A program made the translations under genes and the position numbers. A stretch of 64,000 nt of DNA, taken from positions 2,480,001-2,544,000 of the forward strand of contig NZ_CP112866.1 in the NCBI RefSeq assembly GCF_026410085.1, read 5' to 3'. This document shows positions 8,571-16,853 of this stretch, piece after piece. Position 1 is the stretch's first letter; each line of letters starts with the position of its first letter. The notes under the pieces are model-generated. The model searched no databases. It was not told the origin of the DNA and was given only the letters and a program-made list of their open reading frames with translations. This DNA is from Pseudomonas quebecensis. GTDB taxonomy: Bacteria; Pseudomonadota; Gammaproteobacteria; Pseudomonadales; Pseudomonadaceae.

Positions 8571-9881
8571 TTAGACCTTCAAGGTCCGTGTCATGCGCAG
8601 TGCCAGCGCACTGCCCGCCACAATCACCGCCGCCAGCAGGTACAACGCAACATCCGTCGAACCCGTGGCGTCCTTTACGAACCCGACGATATAAGGGCTG
8701 AGGAAGCCCGCCATCTGGCCCATGGAGTTGATCAACGCCAGGCCACCCGCCGCTGCGCCTGCGCTGAGCATCGCCGTCGGCACCGGCCAGAACATCGGCA
8801 GGCCGGTGAGAGCGCCCATGGTGGCAATGGTCAGACCGAGGATGGCAATGGCCGGCGTGGTGGCGAAGTTTACCGCGATCACCAGGCCCACCGCGCCCAT
8901 CAGCATCGGCACCACCAAATGCCAGCGACGCTCCTTGCGCAAGTCCGCCGAACGGCCCACCAGCAACATAAACACCGCAGCCAGCAGATAAGGGATCGCA
9001 CTGAGCCAGCCGATCACCAGGTTATCGCTGAAACCCAGGTTCTTGATGATCGACGGCAGCCAGAAGTTGATCGCGTACACGCCGCTCTGAATACAGAAGT
9101 AGATCAGGCCGAAAGCCCAGATCGCCGGGTTTTTGAACACCTCGGCGAGGGAGTCGCTGGTGGTCTTGGGCTTGTTCGCCAGGTCCGTGGCCTGGTCGGC
9201 TTCCAGCACCGCGCGCTCCTTGGGCGTGAGCCACTTGGCATGGGCGAAACTGTCGCTGAGCAGGAAGTAGGCGAGGGCGCCCAGCAGAACCGTGGGGATG
9301 CCTTGCAGCAGGAACATCCACTGCCAGCCGGCCAGACCGCCCTGGCCGGCGGCGAAGTGGTTGAGAATCCAGCCGGAAAACGGACTGCCCAGCAGGCCTG
9401 ACACAGGGATCGCCGACATGAACAACGCCATGATCCGCCCACGGCGAAAGGTCGGGAACCACTGCGACAGGTACAGCACCACGCCGGGGAAAAAGCCGGC
9501 TTCGGCGGCACCGGTAAACAGGCGCAGGGTATAGAAATGGGTCGGTGTGGTGACGAACAGCAGGCAGGTCGACAACGTGCCCCACACGATCATCATCAGC
9601 GCGATCCAGCGCCGTGGACCGAATTTATTCAGGGCCAGGTTGCTCGGCACGCCGCACAGCACATAGCCGATGAAGAAGATCCCGGCCCCGAGGCCGTACA
9701 CGGTTTCGCTGAATTTGAGGGCATCGAGCATCTGCAGCTTAGCGAAGCCGACGTTGACGCGGTCGAGGTAGTTGAACAGGTAGCAGATAAAAATGAAGGG
9801 GATCAAGCGCAGGGTCACGCGCTTGTAGACAGCGTTTTTATCGTCATCGTTGGCCTGGGTGACAGCGGCGCTCTGTGACAT
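8571..9881 (-). CDS. MFS transporter, anion:cation symporter family
   Basis: A 436-residue inner-membrane permease with twelve hydrophobic segments in two six-helix halves. The YLFNYLDRVNVGFAKLQM segment in helix 1 and the GAAEAGFFPGVVLYLSQWFP motif near residue 120 are marks of the ACS family that imports organic anions such as glucarate, tartrate and phthalate. It is divergent from cdaR and next to glycerate kinase, so glycerate, tartronate or a sugar diacid is the likely substrate, by context only. It converges on the SDR at 7768-8472 with a 98-base gap. Confidence 0.88.
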   Translation of the reverse strand: MSQSAAVTQANDDDKNAVYKRVTLRLIPFIFICYLFNYLDRVNVGFAKLQMLDALKFSETVYGLGAGIFFIGYVLCGVPSNLALNKFGPRRWIALMMIVWGTLSTCLLFVTTPTHFYTLRLFTGAAEAGFFPGVVLYLSQWFPTFRRGRIMALFMSAIPVSGLLGSPFSGWILNHFAAGQGGLAGWQWMFLLQGIPTVLLGALAYFLLSDSFAHAKWLTPKERAVLEADQATDLANKPKTTSDSLAEVFKNPAIWAFGLIYFCIQSGVYAINFWLPSIIKNLGFSDNLVIGWLSAIPYLLAAVFMLLVGRSADLRKERRWHLVVPMLMGAVGLVIAVNFATTPAIAILGLTIATMGALTGLPMFWPVPTAMLSAGAAAGGLALINSMGQMAGFLSPYIVGFVKDATGSTDVALYLLAAVIVAGSALALRMTRTLKV

Positions 9882-10041
9882 GGCGTTCTCTCTTTATTAT
9901 GATTTTTCGCGATGCGAGGGTAACGTTGATCGCCCCAAGAGTCTCGGCCAGGTAGCAGGCGGCTGTCTTTGTGCTCGCGCACAGTGAAGCCGGCTTTGCG
10001 CTGTGCCGATGACCAACCACGCCTTGCAGGAAGTTAGCCCC

Positions 10042-11148
10042 ATGTTCGAGCTGGATCATGACCTGGCGCAGGATATCGTCGATCGCACCATGGCCATCCT
10101 GCCTTATAACGTCAACGTCATGGACAGCCAGGGGCTGATCCTCGGCAGTGGCGAGCCCGAACGCATCAACACCCGGCATGAAGGCGCGCAACTGGTGCTG
10201 GCCAACGGCCGCGTGGTCGAGATCGACGGCCAGACCGCCAAACACCTCAAAGGCGTGCAACCCGGTATCAACCTGCCGCTGATGCACGACCAACGCCTGA
10301 TCGGCGTACTGGGCCTTACCGGCGAGCCCGAATTGCTGCGCACTTACGCCGAACTGGTGCGCATGACCGCTGAAATGCTGGTCAGCCATCGCCATCAGCA
10401 GGCCGACCAGCAGTGGCGACGCCAGCGTTGCGATGATCTGCTGGCGTTATTGCTGGCCGATGCCGGCGACTCGCCGCGCTTGATCGACGAAGCCCGGCAG
10501 CTGGGGCTCAAGCCTCACATGCCGCGCATACCGTACTTGTTCGAATTGGGCGAAGGCGCCTGCGCGCAGGACCTCGCCGCCTGGCTGAGCGCACGCTATC
10601 CCGACAGTTGGTGCGTCAGCTCGGCGCAGTTTTCACTGCTGTGGTGCCGACCGGCCGGGGTCTGGGTGGACAACCCCAAACTGCTGGAAAAGCTCGCCGG
10701 CCAGGGCTGGCCTGTTCTGCGCGTGGCCGTGGGCGGTCAGGCCGATGGATTGGCCGGGCTGCGGCGCTGCTACCGACGGGTCGGCGACCTGCTGGCCTAC
10801 GGGCGCGATATCCTGCCCCATGCGCAGTTGCTGACCCTGAACCGCTATCGTCTGCCGGTAATGCTTTGGCGCCATCGCAACGACGACGCCCTCGACGAAC
10901 TGCTCAACCCGTTGCGCAAAGTCCTGGCCAAGGACGCCAATGGGCAGTTACTGGCGACCCTGCGCAGTTGGTGCGAGCACGATGGGCAAAGCCAGGCCTG
11001 TGCCGACGCGCTGGGCATCCACCGCAACAGCCTGCGCTACCGCATGGAGCGCATCGCCGAACTCAGCGGCGTTGACCCGCTGACCCTGGACGGCATGCTC
11101 GCCTTGTACCTGGGCGTGCAATTGTTGCCCCAGGCTTTGTCGGAATGA
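10042..11148 (+). CDS. cdaR: Sugar diacid regulator CdaR
   Basis: A 368-residue transcriptional activator. The N-terminal sugar-diacid recognition domain (about residues 1-135) shows DLAQDIVDRTMAILPYNVNVMD and GVQPGINLPL; the C-terminal PucR-type helix-turn-helix is QACADALGIHRNSLRYRMER. In enterobacteria CdaR activates genes for D-glucarate, D-galactarate and D-glycerate use. Here it is followed by glycerate kinase and divergent from an MFS permease, which fits the same role. The start was chosen at 10042 because AGGAAG lies 8 bases before it and the N-terminus then matches E. coli CdaR; an in-frame ATG at 10003 would add 13 residues. Confidence 0.92.
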   Translation: MFELDHDLAQDIVDRTMAILPYNVNVMDSQGLILGSGEPERINTRHEGAQLVLANGRVVEIDGQTAKHLKGVQPGINLPLMHDQRLIGVLGLTGEPELLRTYAELVRMTAEMLVSHRHQQADQQWRRQRCDDLLALLLADAGDSPRLIDEARQLGLKPHMPRIPYLFELGEGACAQDLAAWLSARYPDSWCVSSAQFSLLWCRPAGVWVDNPKLLEKLAGQGWPVLRVAVGGQADGLAGLRRCYRRVGDLLAYGRDILPHAQLLTLNRYRLPVMLWRHRNDDALDELLNPLRKVLAKDANGQLLATLRSWCEHDGQSQACADALGIHRNSLRYRMERIAELSGVDPLTLDGMLALYLGVQLLPQALSE

Positions 11149-11194
11149 ACAACAAACCCACGCCGCACTTGTGCATCGGACCGGCGTTATTGCC

Positions 11195-11210
11195 GCTGCC
11201 AACTGGCAGC
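11195..11210. promoter_or_regulatory. GCTGCCA-AC-TGGCAGC palindrome before glycerate kinase
   Basis: A perfect 7-base dyad with a two-base centre, 30 bases before the garK start and 46 bases after the cdaR stop. The two-base centre makes it unsuited to an RNA hairpin, so an operator is the better guess. I cannot name the protein. Confidence 0.4.
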
Positions 11211-11239
11211 ATGGACGGCATAAAAACCGGAGAACGCCC

Positions 11240-12379
11240 ATGAAGATCATCATCGCCCCCGACTCGTTCAAGGACAGCCTGAGTGCCGAGGGCGTCGCCC
11301 AGGCGATTGCCGACGGGTTGGCCGAGGTCTGGCCGCAGGCGCAGTTGATCCAGTGCCCGATGGCCGACGGCGGTGAAGGTACGGTGGCCGCCGTGCTCGC
11401 CGCCTGCCACGGTGAGTTGCGCCGCCGGACGGTTCGCGGCCCATTGGGTAACCCGGTCGAGGCGCACTGGGGCTGGTTGGCCGACAGCCACACCGCCATC
11501 ATCGAAATGGCCGAAGCCAGCGGCCTGCAGTTGGTACCGCCGGAGGCGCGCGATGCGTGCCGCACCAGCACCTTCGGCACCGGTGAACTGATCCACGCGG
11601 CGCTTGAAGCGGGTGCCCGGCGCATCATCCTGGCCATCGGCGGCAGCGCCACCAACGACGGCGGCGCCGGCGCGATGCAGGCGCTGGGTGTGCAGCTGTT
11701 TGACGCCGACGACCGCGTCCTGCCGCCCGGAGGCCTGGCCTTGGCACAGTTGGCGCGCATCGGCCTGGACAGCCTCGATCCACGCCTGGCCCAGGTGCGT
11801 TTCGACATAGCCGCCGACGTCAACAACCCGCTCTGCGGCCCTCACGGCGCTTCGGCGATTTTCGGCCCGCAAAAAGGCGCGGGCCCGCAACAGGTGCAAC
11901 AGCTCGATGCCGCCCTCGGGCACTTCGCCGATCATTGCGCCAGGGTGCTGCCCCGCGACGTACGCGATGAACCCGGCAGCGGCGCCGCCGGCGGCCTGGG
12001 CTTCGCCGCCAAGGCGTTTCTCGGCGCCCGGTTCCGCGCGGGCGTCGAGGTGGTCGCCGACCTGGTGGGCCTGGATGCGGCCATACATGGCGCCGACCTG
12101 GTCATCACCGGCGAAGGCCAATTCGATGCCCAGACCCTGCGCGGTAAAACCCCGTTCGGCATCGCACGCATCGCCCGCCAACACGGTGTGCCGGTGATCG
12201 TCATCGCCGGCACCCTCGGTGATGGCTACGCGCAGATGTATCAACACGGCGTCGCCGCAGCCTTCGCCTTGCCAAGCGGACCAATGAGCCTCGTGCAGGC
12301 CTGCAACGAAGCGCCGCGCTTGTTGCGCGAGCGGGCGGCGGATATTGCGCGGGTGTGGCGGGTGGCTGCCGGGCGCTGA
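11240..12379 (+). CDS. garK: Glycerate kinase
   Basis: Phosphorylates D-glycerate (glycerate kinase type 1 fold; the GarK/GlxK enzymes make 2-phosphoglycerate). It has 379 residues, the usual length. Visible signatures are the start MKIIIAPDSFKDSLSA, CPMADGGEGT, AIGGSATNDGGAG (nucleotide site), GAAGGLGFA and VITGEGQFDAQT. The ATG at 11240 was preferred over 11171 because the family begins with MKIIIAPDSFK and the upstream part is unrelated. It lies 91 bases after cdaR; the gap holds a GCTGCCA dyad at 11195-11210. The product would enter lower glycolysis, so the cassette supplies carbon from glycerate or sugar diacids. Confidence 0.94.
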   Translation: MKIIIAPDSFKDSLSAEGVAQAIADGLAEVWPQAQLIQCPMADGGEGTVAAVLAACHGELRRRTVRGPLGNPVEAHWGWLADSHTAIIEMAEASGLQLVPPEARDACRTSTFGTGELIHAALEAGARRIILAIGGSATNDGGAGAMQALGVQLFDADDRVLPPGGLALAQLARIGLDSLDPRLAQVRFDIAADVNNPLCGPHGASAIFGPQKGAGPQQVQQLDAALGHFADHCARVLPRDVRDEPGSGAAGGLGFAAKAFLGARFRAGVEVVADLVGLDAAIHGADLVITGEGQFDAQTLRGKTPFGIARIARQHGVPVIVIAGTLGDGYAQMYQHGVAAAFALPSGPMSLVQACNEAPRLLRERAADIARVWRVAAGR

Positions 12380-12434
12380 CGGCACGCGCCGAACATGTGA
12401 CAATCCGCGTCTTTTTCCGACACGGAGAGTCCCC

Positions 12435-13502
12435 ATGTTGCGCCCCTTACTCCTGGCCCTGCTGGCCGGTTCCTCTGCCCAAGCCTTTGCACAACCCGCT
12501 GCCGAGAGTGTGCCGCTGCTGCGTGACATCAAGGAATGGGTGGTCGGTTGCGACAACCTGCGCGATTGTCACGCCCTCAGCGCACCGAGTGGCGCCAATG
12601 AAGAAGACTACAGCTCGCTGACCCTGCATATCTGGCACAAGGCCGGGCCGCAGGGTTACTTGCGCTTGCGCTTCGACCATCGGGGCGAGGCCGTGGACTT
12701 GTCGACCCTGCAACTGGACGGCCAGCCCCTGGGCGATGCCTTGACCCAGGATTTGCAGGCGCAGCGGGATGACCAGGGTGGCGATCCGGATGTCCAGTCC
12801 TACGGCGTCCTGGACGACGACGCGGCACGTCGGTGGTTGCAACGCTTGCGCAATGGTCAGCGCCTGCAAGTGCCCGCCGATACCGACGCGCATGTGTCGC
12901 TGAGTGGGCTGAGCGCTTCGCTGCTGTTGATGGATGCGGTGCAGGGCCGGGTGGATAACGTCACGGCTCTGGCGCGGCCGGGCAAGGGCGCGGCGAGTAG
13001 CGTACCGGCGCACATGCCGGTGCCCTTGCTGCGTGCATTCCCCGGCGCACCGGCATTGACCGCCCAGGAGCAGAAAAACCTGGTGGCCGAGGCGCTCAAA
13101 GGCGAAACGGCGCAAGAGGATTCGCCGCCACCCGAAGCCAGCGCCGGTGCGTTGACGGCGTCGCACGCCATCACCGTGTTGCGTTACGACTGCGCGGCCT
13201 ATAACTGTGAATACGAGGTGGTGCAACGCGCGCGCCAGGCGCCTTATGCCCAGGCCGCCTTGCAGCTGGAGCCGTTGCCGTTGGACGGGGCCGCGCTGCA
13301 GGGTTCGGTGGGCTACGATCCGGCCACCGGCACCTTGAGTTATTTCTACAAGCAACGCGGGCTCGGCGATTGCGGGGCCGGGGCGGCCTGGGTGTTTGAT
13401 GGCAAGGCATTCCAGCTCAGCGAGTTCCACATAATGTCGCGCTGCACCGGCGTGGCCTACGGCGATTGGCCGTCGTTGTGGACGACCGCCCCGGCGCCCT
13501 AG
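12435..13502 (+). CDS. DUF1176 exported protein
   Basis: A 355-residue protein with a signal peptide (MLRPLLLALLAGSSAQAFAQ, cleavage after about residue 20). The DUF1176 signature KEWVVGCDNLRDCHAL follows at once; its paired cysteines probably form a disulfide. A second cysteine pair, DCAAYNCEYE, lies near residue 256, and DCGAGAAWVFDG is near the C-terminus. The function of DUF1176 proteins is unknown; a periplasmic location is inferred. An earlier in-frame ATG at 12345 overlaps garK and lacks a signal peptide, so 12435 was chosen, with GGAG 8 bases before it. Confidence 0.86.
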   Translation: MLRPLLLALLAGSSAQAFAQPAAESVPLLRDIKEWVVGCDNLRDCHALSAPSGANEEDYSSLTLHIWHKAGPQGYLRLRFDHRGEAVDLSTLQLDGQPLGDALTQDLQAQRDDQGGDPDVQSYGVLDDDAARRWLQRLRNGQRLQVPADTDAHVSLSGLSASLLLMDAVQGRVDNVTALARPGKGAASSVPAHMPVPLLRAFPGAPALTAQEQKNLVAEALKGETAQEDSPPPEASAGALTASHAITVLRYDCAAYNCEYEVVQRARQAPYAQAALQLEPLPLDGAALQGSVGYDPATGTLSYFYKQRGLGDCGAGAAWVFDGKAFQLSEFHIMSRCTGVAYGDWPSLWTTAPAP

Positions 13503-13563
13503 GCAGCGGACGGCCGACGCCTCTACACTGGCAGGCCCCCTGTTTTTCCAAGGATGAAACCGC

Positions 13564-14076
13564 ATGCACACGCCTGAACCCCATATCGTCATCCAGCGCT
13601 TTACCGAGGCCCACCTTGAAGGCGTCGCCGCGCTCTACAACGAGCCGGCGGTGTGTCGTCAGGTGCTGCAGATGCCGTTCCAGTCGATCGAGGTGTGGCG
13701 CAAGCGCCTGGTGCTGGATGACGAGCGTCGCCTGCAACTGGTGGCATTGCATGGCGGCGAAGTGGTGGGCCAGCTGGGGCTGCAACAGTACTTGCGCGTG
13801 CGCCAGGCCCACGTCGGCACGTTCGGCATGGGCGTGGCGACCGCCTGGCAGGGCAAGGGCGTGGGGTCGCGGCTGTTGAAGACGGCCCTGGACGTGGCCG
13901 ACAACTGGATGAACCTGCACCGCGTCGAGTTGACGGTGTACGCCGACAACCAGGCCGCGCAACGCCTGTACCGCACGTTTGGTTTCGAAGTGGAAGGAGT
14001 GCTGCGCGACTACGCCCTGCGTGACGGCGTGTATGTCGACACCGTCAGCATGGCGCGTCTGCGCCCGTCGGCTTAA
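13564..14076 (+). CDS. GNAT N-acetyltransferase, AaaT/YhhY-like
   Basis: A 170-residue acetyl-CoA-dependent N-acyltransferase. The acetyl-CoA loop is WQGKGVGSRLL (about residues 99-109). The C-terminal NQAAQRLYRTFGFEVEGVLRDYALRDGVYVD pattern resembles E. coli YhhY (AaaT), which acetylates amino acids such as phenylalanine and methionine. That match is from memory and covers the whole length. AAGGATG precedes the start. The stop codon overlaps the stop of the convergent racemase gene by 3 of its bases, so the two share their 3' ends. Confidence 0.86.
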   Translation: MHTPEPHIVIQRFTEAHLEGVAALYNEPAVCRQVLQMPFQSIEVWRKRLVLDDERRLQLVALHGGEVVGQLGLQQYLRVRQAHVGTFGMGVATAWQGKGVGSRLLKTALDVADNWMNLHRVELTVYADNQAAQRLYRTFGFEVEGVLRDYALRDGVYVDTVSMARLRPSA

Positions 14077-14765
14077 TCCTGCACTGCAAACGCCACCGCA
14101 GCCTGTGCATGCAGCTCGGTGGTGTCCAGCAGCGGCAGGTCCGTGTGTTCAGGCTTGATCAGCAGACCAATCTCCGTGCACCCGAGGACGATCGTCTGGG
14201 CGCCCCGCGCGGCCAGCGCAGCGATGATGCGCAGATAAGCCTGGCGCGAGGTGTCACTGATGATTCCCACGCATAACTCTTCATAAATGATCTTATGCAC
14301 GGCTTTGCGCTCCTCGGCCTCGGGCACCAGCACGCTCAAGCCATGCTCCGCCAGGCGCGCCTTGAGAAAGTCCTGTTCCATGGTGAACGCGGTGCCGAGC
14401 AGGCCGACGGCGAGTGTGCCGGCCTGCACGGCAGCCCGGCCGACGGCGTCGGCGATATGCAGGAAAGGAATCGACACCGCCGCCTCGATACGCGGCGCCA
14501 CCCGATGCATGGTGTTGGTGCACAGCACCACACAGTCCGCGCCGCCGGCCTGCAGGCGCCGCGCCGCGTCTTCGAGGATCTGTGCGGCATCGTCCCAACG
14601 CCCGTCGTGCTGCGCCTGGGCCACCGGCCCGAAATCCACGCTGTACATCAACATCGGCGCCGAACGCAACGGCCCGAGCTGGGCGCGCACCCGCTGATTG
14701 ATAAGGCGGTAATACTCGGCGCTGGACTCCCAGCTCATGCCGCCGATAAGGCCGATGGTGCGCAT
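14073..14765 (-). CDS. Aspartate/glutamate racemase family protein, YgeA/RacX-like
   Basis: A 230-residue cofactor-independent amino-acid racemase. The start MRTIGLIGGMSWESSAEYY and the two catalytic cysteines in VVLCTNTMH (about residue 82) and VLGCTEIGLL (about residue 195) are clear. These match E. coli YgeA, a broad-specificity racemase, so D-amino-acid production for the cell wall or biofilm release is possible. AGGAG lies 6 bases before the ATG. The gene converges on and overlaps the end of the GNAT gene. Confidence 0.9.
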   Translation of the reverse strand: MRTIGLIGGMSWESSAEYYRLINQRVRAQLGPLRSAPMLMYSVDFGPVAQAQHDGRWDDAAQILEDAARRLQAGGADCVVLCTNTMHRVAPRIEAAVSIPFLHIADAVGRAAVQAGTLAVGLLGTAFTMEQDFLKARLAEHGLSVLVPEAEERKAVHKIIYEELCVGIISDTSRQAYLRIIAALAARGAQTIVLGCTEIGLLIKPEHTDLPLLDTTELHAQAAVAFAVQD

Positions 14766-14990
14766 GCGATGCTCCTGACAGGGAAAGTGCCTTCACCTTA
14801 CGCATCGGCCGCTGAATAGTCAGACGCAGTTACCCGCCAAATGACCGGTGCAGTTCTGATTCAGCGGCAAACGCCGATTCCAGGCTCGTCTCGTGCACGC
14901 CCACGGCGGCCATCGGCGTTAATCGTACGGTGAATGGCCGCATCTGCCATGATCGGATATCGCAACCTGGCACACCCAAGGAAATCCGCA

Positions 14991-15485
14991 ATGGACGATG
15001 TACAGCAACTGGGCGAGATGCTTCGTCATTACGCCGATAGCGAAGCGCACAAGAAGCAGCAGTTCGAGGTGCAGTCGGCCCGTTGGACGCAAAAGCTCGA
15101 CGAGTTGTTCGGGCAGATCGAGCAATGGCTGGAGCCGGTCAAGCGCGTCGGCTTGCTGGAGGTCCAACGTCAAACCTATGTCGCCAGCGGGCCGAGCGTG
15201 CCGGTGGAAACATCAACCTTCAAGACTGAAAAGCTATTGGTACAGATCACCGGTAAAACCGTGGAGTTTGTGCCTGACGTCATGGCCATGGGCGGCTTGA
15301 TCTCGGTATCGGTGATGGGCTTGACCGCTGCCCGTCACGGCAGCGTGTCGCTGGTGCTGCCGGCCGACAAAAATGACTGGCTATGGAAGAAAACCAATGG
15401 CCTCAAAGACCCGGACACCTTTGGCTTCGACGCCAACTTCCTGGCCTCGCAGTTGCAGAGTCTGATTCCGCGCGAACGCGGCTAA
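14991..15485 (+). CDS. Conserved hypothetical protein
   Basis: A 164-residue protein I do not recognise. The N-terminal half is charged and helical (EMLRHYADSEAHKKQQFEVQ and following, possible coiled coil). The C-terminal half is mixed beta/alpha with aromatic residues (KNDWLWKKTNGLKDPDTFGFD). There is no signal peptide or membrane segment, so it is probably cytosolic. The start at 14991 has AAGGAAA 6 bases before it; an earlier in-frame ATG at 14934 lacks a good site. It converges on the short TPR gene, stop to stop within 5 bases. Confidence 0.7.
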   Translation: MDDVQQLGEMLRHYADSEAHKKQQFEVQSARWTQKLDELFGQIEQWLEPVKRVGLLEVQRQTYVASGPSVPVETSTFKTEKLLVQITGKTVEFVPDVMAMGGLISVSVMGLTAARHGSVSLVLPADKNDWLWKKTNGLKDPDTFGFDANFLASQLQSLIPRERG

Positions 15486-15489
15486 GGCT

Positions 15490-16050
15490 CTACTTCAACG
15501 CCGGGTCGCCAGGGTTGAGTTGTTTCCAGCTCTGCAAGACCCGTTGCGCCTTCGGCTCCTGGCCACTCTCCAGGTAGTACTGGATCAGCGACAGCCGCGC
15601 ATTGCGATGATACGGCTGACGCTGGAGCACCGCTTCCAACTGCTGGCAGGCCTGTTCGACCTGGCCGCCGTCATGCAGCGCCACCGCCAGCACAAAACCA
15701 TACTGGGCGTTGGCCGGGTCCAGACGCGCGGCGTTGCGCAGATAGCCCATCGCTTCGGCGGCAGCGCCGCTGCGTATCAGCATCAAGCCCTGGGTGTGTT
15801 GCAACAGCGCAGCGTCAGGATGCTCGGCCAGCTGCCCGGCGATCAGGGCGCGTGCTTCTTCGCCGCGTTCATGGGCTTCCAGCCATTGTGCCAGGGTGAC
15901 CAGCGCGGGAAAAAAATCAGGATCGCGCAGCAGGGCAGTGCGTAGCTGGGACTCGACTTTGTCTTGCCGGCCGCTGGCCTGGTAAAGCATGGCCAGGTTG
16001 AGGTTGGCCTCGGCGCGGTCGTTGAAATCCGCAGGGACGGTCTGCGGCAT
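15490..16050 (-). CDS. Short TPR protein, paralogue of the 3' half of the gene at 36161-37219
   Basis: A 186-residue protein made only of tetratricopeptide repeats. It aligns over its last 120 residues with the C-terminal half of the larger TPR protein at 36161-37219: both share QLAxHP, LQH, QRxPxxRxAR, ESGQ and NPxDPAL in the same order and spacing. It lacks the membrane anchor and the HEAT-like region of that protein. A stop codon (16069-16071) sits seven codons before the chosen ATG and there is only a poor ribosome-binding site, so this may be a truncated remnant rather than a complete gene. No signal peptide is present. Confidence 0.6.
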   Translation of the reverse strand: MPQTVPADFNDRAEANLNLAMLYQASGRQDKVESQLRTALLRDPDFFPALVTLAQWLEAHERGEEARALIAGQLAEHPDAALLQHTQGLMLIRSGAAAEAMGYLRNAARLDPANAQYGFVLAVALHDGGQVEQACQQLEAVLQRQPYHRNARLSLIQYYLESGQEPKAQRVLQSWKQLNPGDPALK

Positions 16051-16178
16051 GGCGGGCTGCGTGCAGCTTTAACGTTGGCCCTCGGCCTGTCAAACCGGCA
16101 GCGCAAAATAGAGGCTATTTCCCCAGAGTTGGCTATACCTAGAGCTCCGTCTTTCGATGATGACCGCCAGGGAGTTCA

Positions 16179-16853
16179 ATGATGAAACTAAGGCTAATGA
16201 TCAGTACGTTGTGCGTGGTTTCGATCGGGTTGGCGGGCTGTGCCAGCAAGGTCACGCAACCGGATGAATATTCAGGCTTCCTCTCCAACTACAGCCAACT
16301 CAAGCAAGCCAAGTCACCGTCAGGCGCCGAGGTGATGCGCTGGGTCGATCCCCAGCTGGACCTGAGCCGCTACAACGCGGTGTACATCGAGCCGACCCAG
16401 TTCTATCCCAAGCCCCAGGCCACCGCGAAAATCCCGGACAGCACCCTCAACGGCATCAACACCTACTACAACCAGGCGCTCAAGCGTGAGCTGGGCAAAT
16501 CCTTGCCATTGGCCAACGGCCCCGGCCCGGGCGTGATCGTGGTGCGCGCGGCCATCACCGCCGTCAGCAGCAAGACCGAAGGGCTCAAGCCCTATGAGTT
16601 CATCCCGGTGGCATTGGTGGCGGCGGCGGTCAGCACCGGCACCGGCATCCGCGATCAGGAAACCACCCTGGCCACCGAGGCACAGTTCCTCGACGGCGCC
16701 AACGGCAAGGTGCTCGCCCAGGTGGTGCGCAAAGGCACCGGCAAGCCTTTGGAGAACGACGCCCAGGTGATGAAGGCCGACGACGTGAAAAGCGTGATCG
16801 ACGGCTGGGCGTCGGACCTGCATCACTCCTATCTGAAATTCAAGCAACACTAA
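16179..16853 (+). CDS. DUF3313 lipoprotein
   Basis: A 224-residue lipoprotein. The signal peptide ends in the lipobox LAGC with the lipidated Cys at about residue 21. The mature part has the DUF3313 pattern: GFLSNYSQL, then YNAVYIEPTQFYP, then PGVIVVRAAITAV. Members are outer-membrane or periplasmic lipoproteins of unknown role. Two consecutive ATGs (16179, 16182) follow an AGGGAG site; the first is used here. The gene converges on the DUF3829-like gene with a 4-base overlap of the 3' ends. Confidence 0.85.
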   Translation: MMKLRLMISTLCVVSIGLAGCASKVTQPDEYSGFLSNYSQLKQAKSPSGAEVMRWVDPQLDLSRYNAVYIEPTQFYPKPQATAKIPDSTLNGINTYYNQALKRELGKSLPLANGPGPGVIVVRAAITAVSSKTEGLKPYEFIPVALVAAAVSTGTGIRDQETTLATEAQFLDGANGKVLAQVVRKGTGKPLENDAQVMKADDVKSVIDGWASDLHHSYLKFKQH

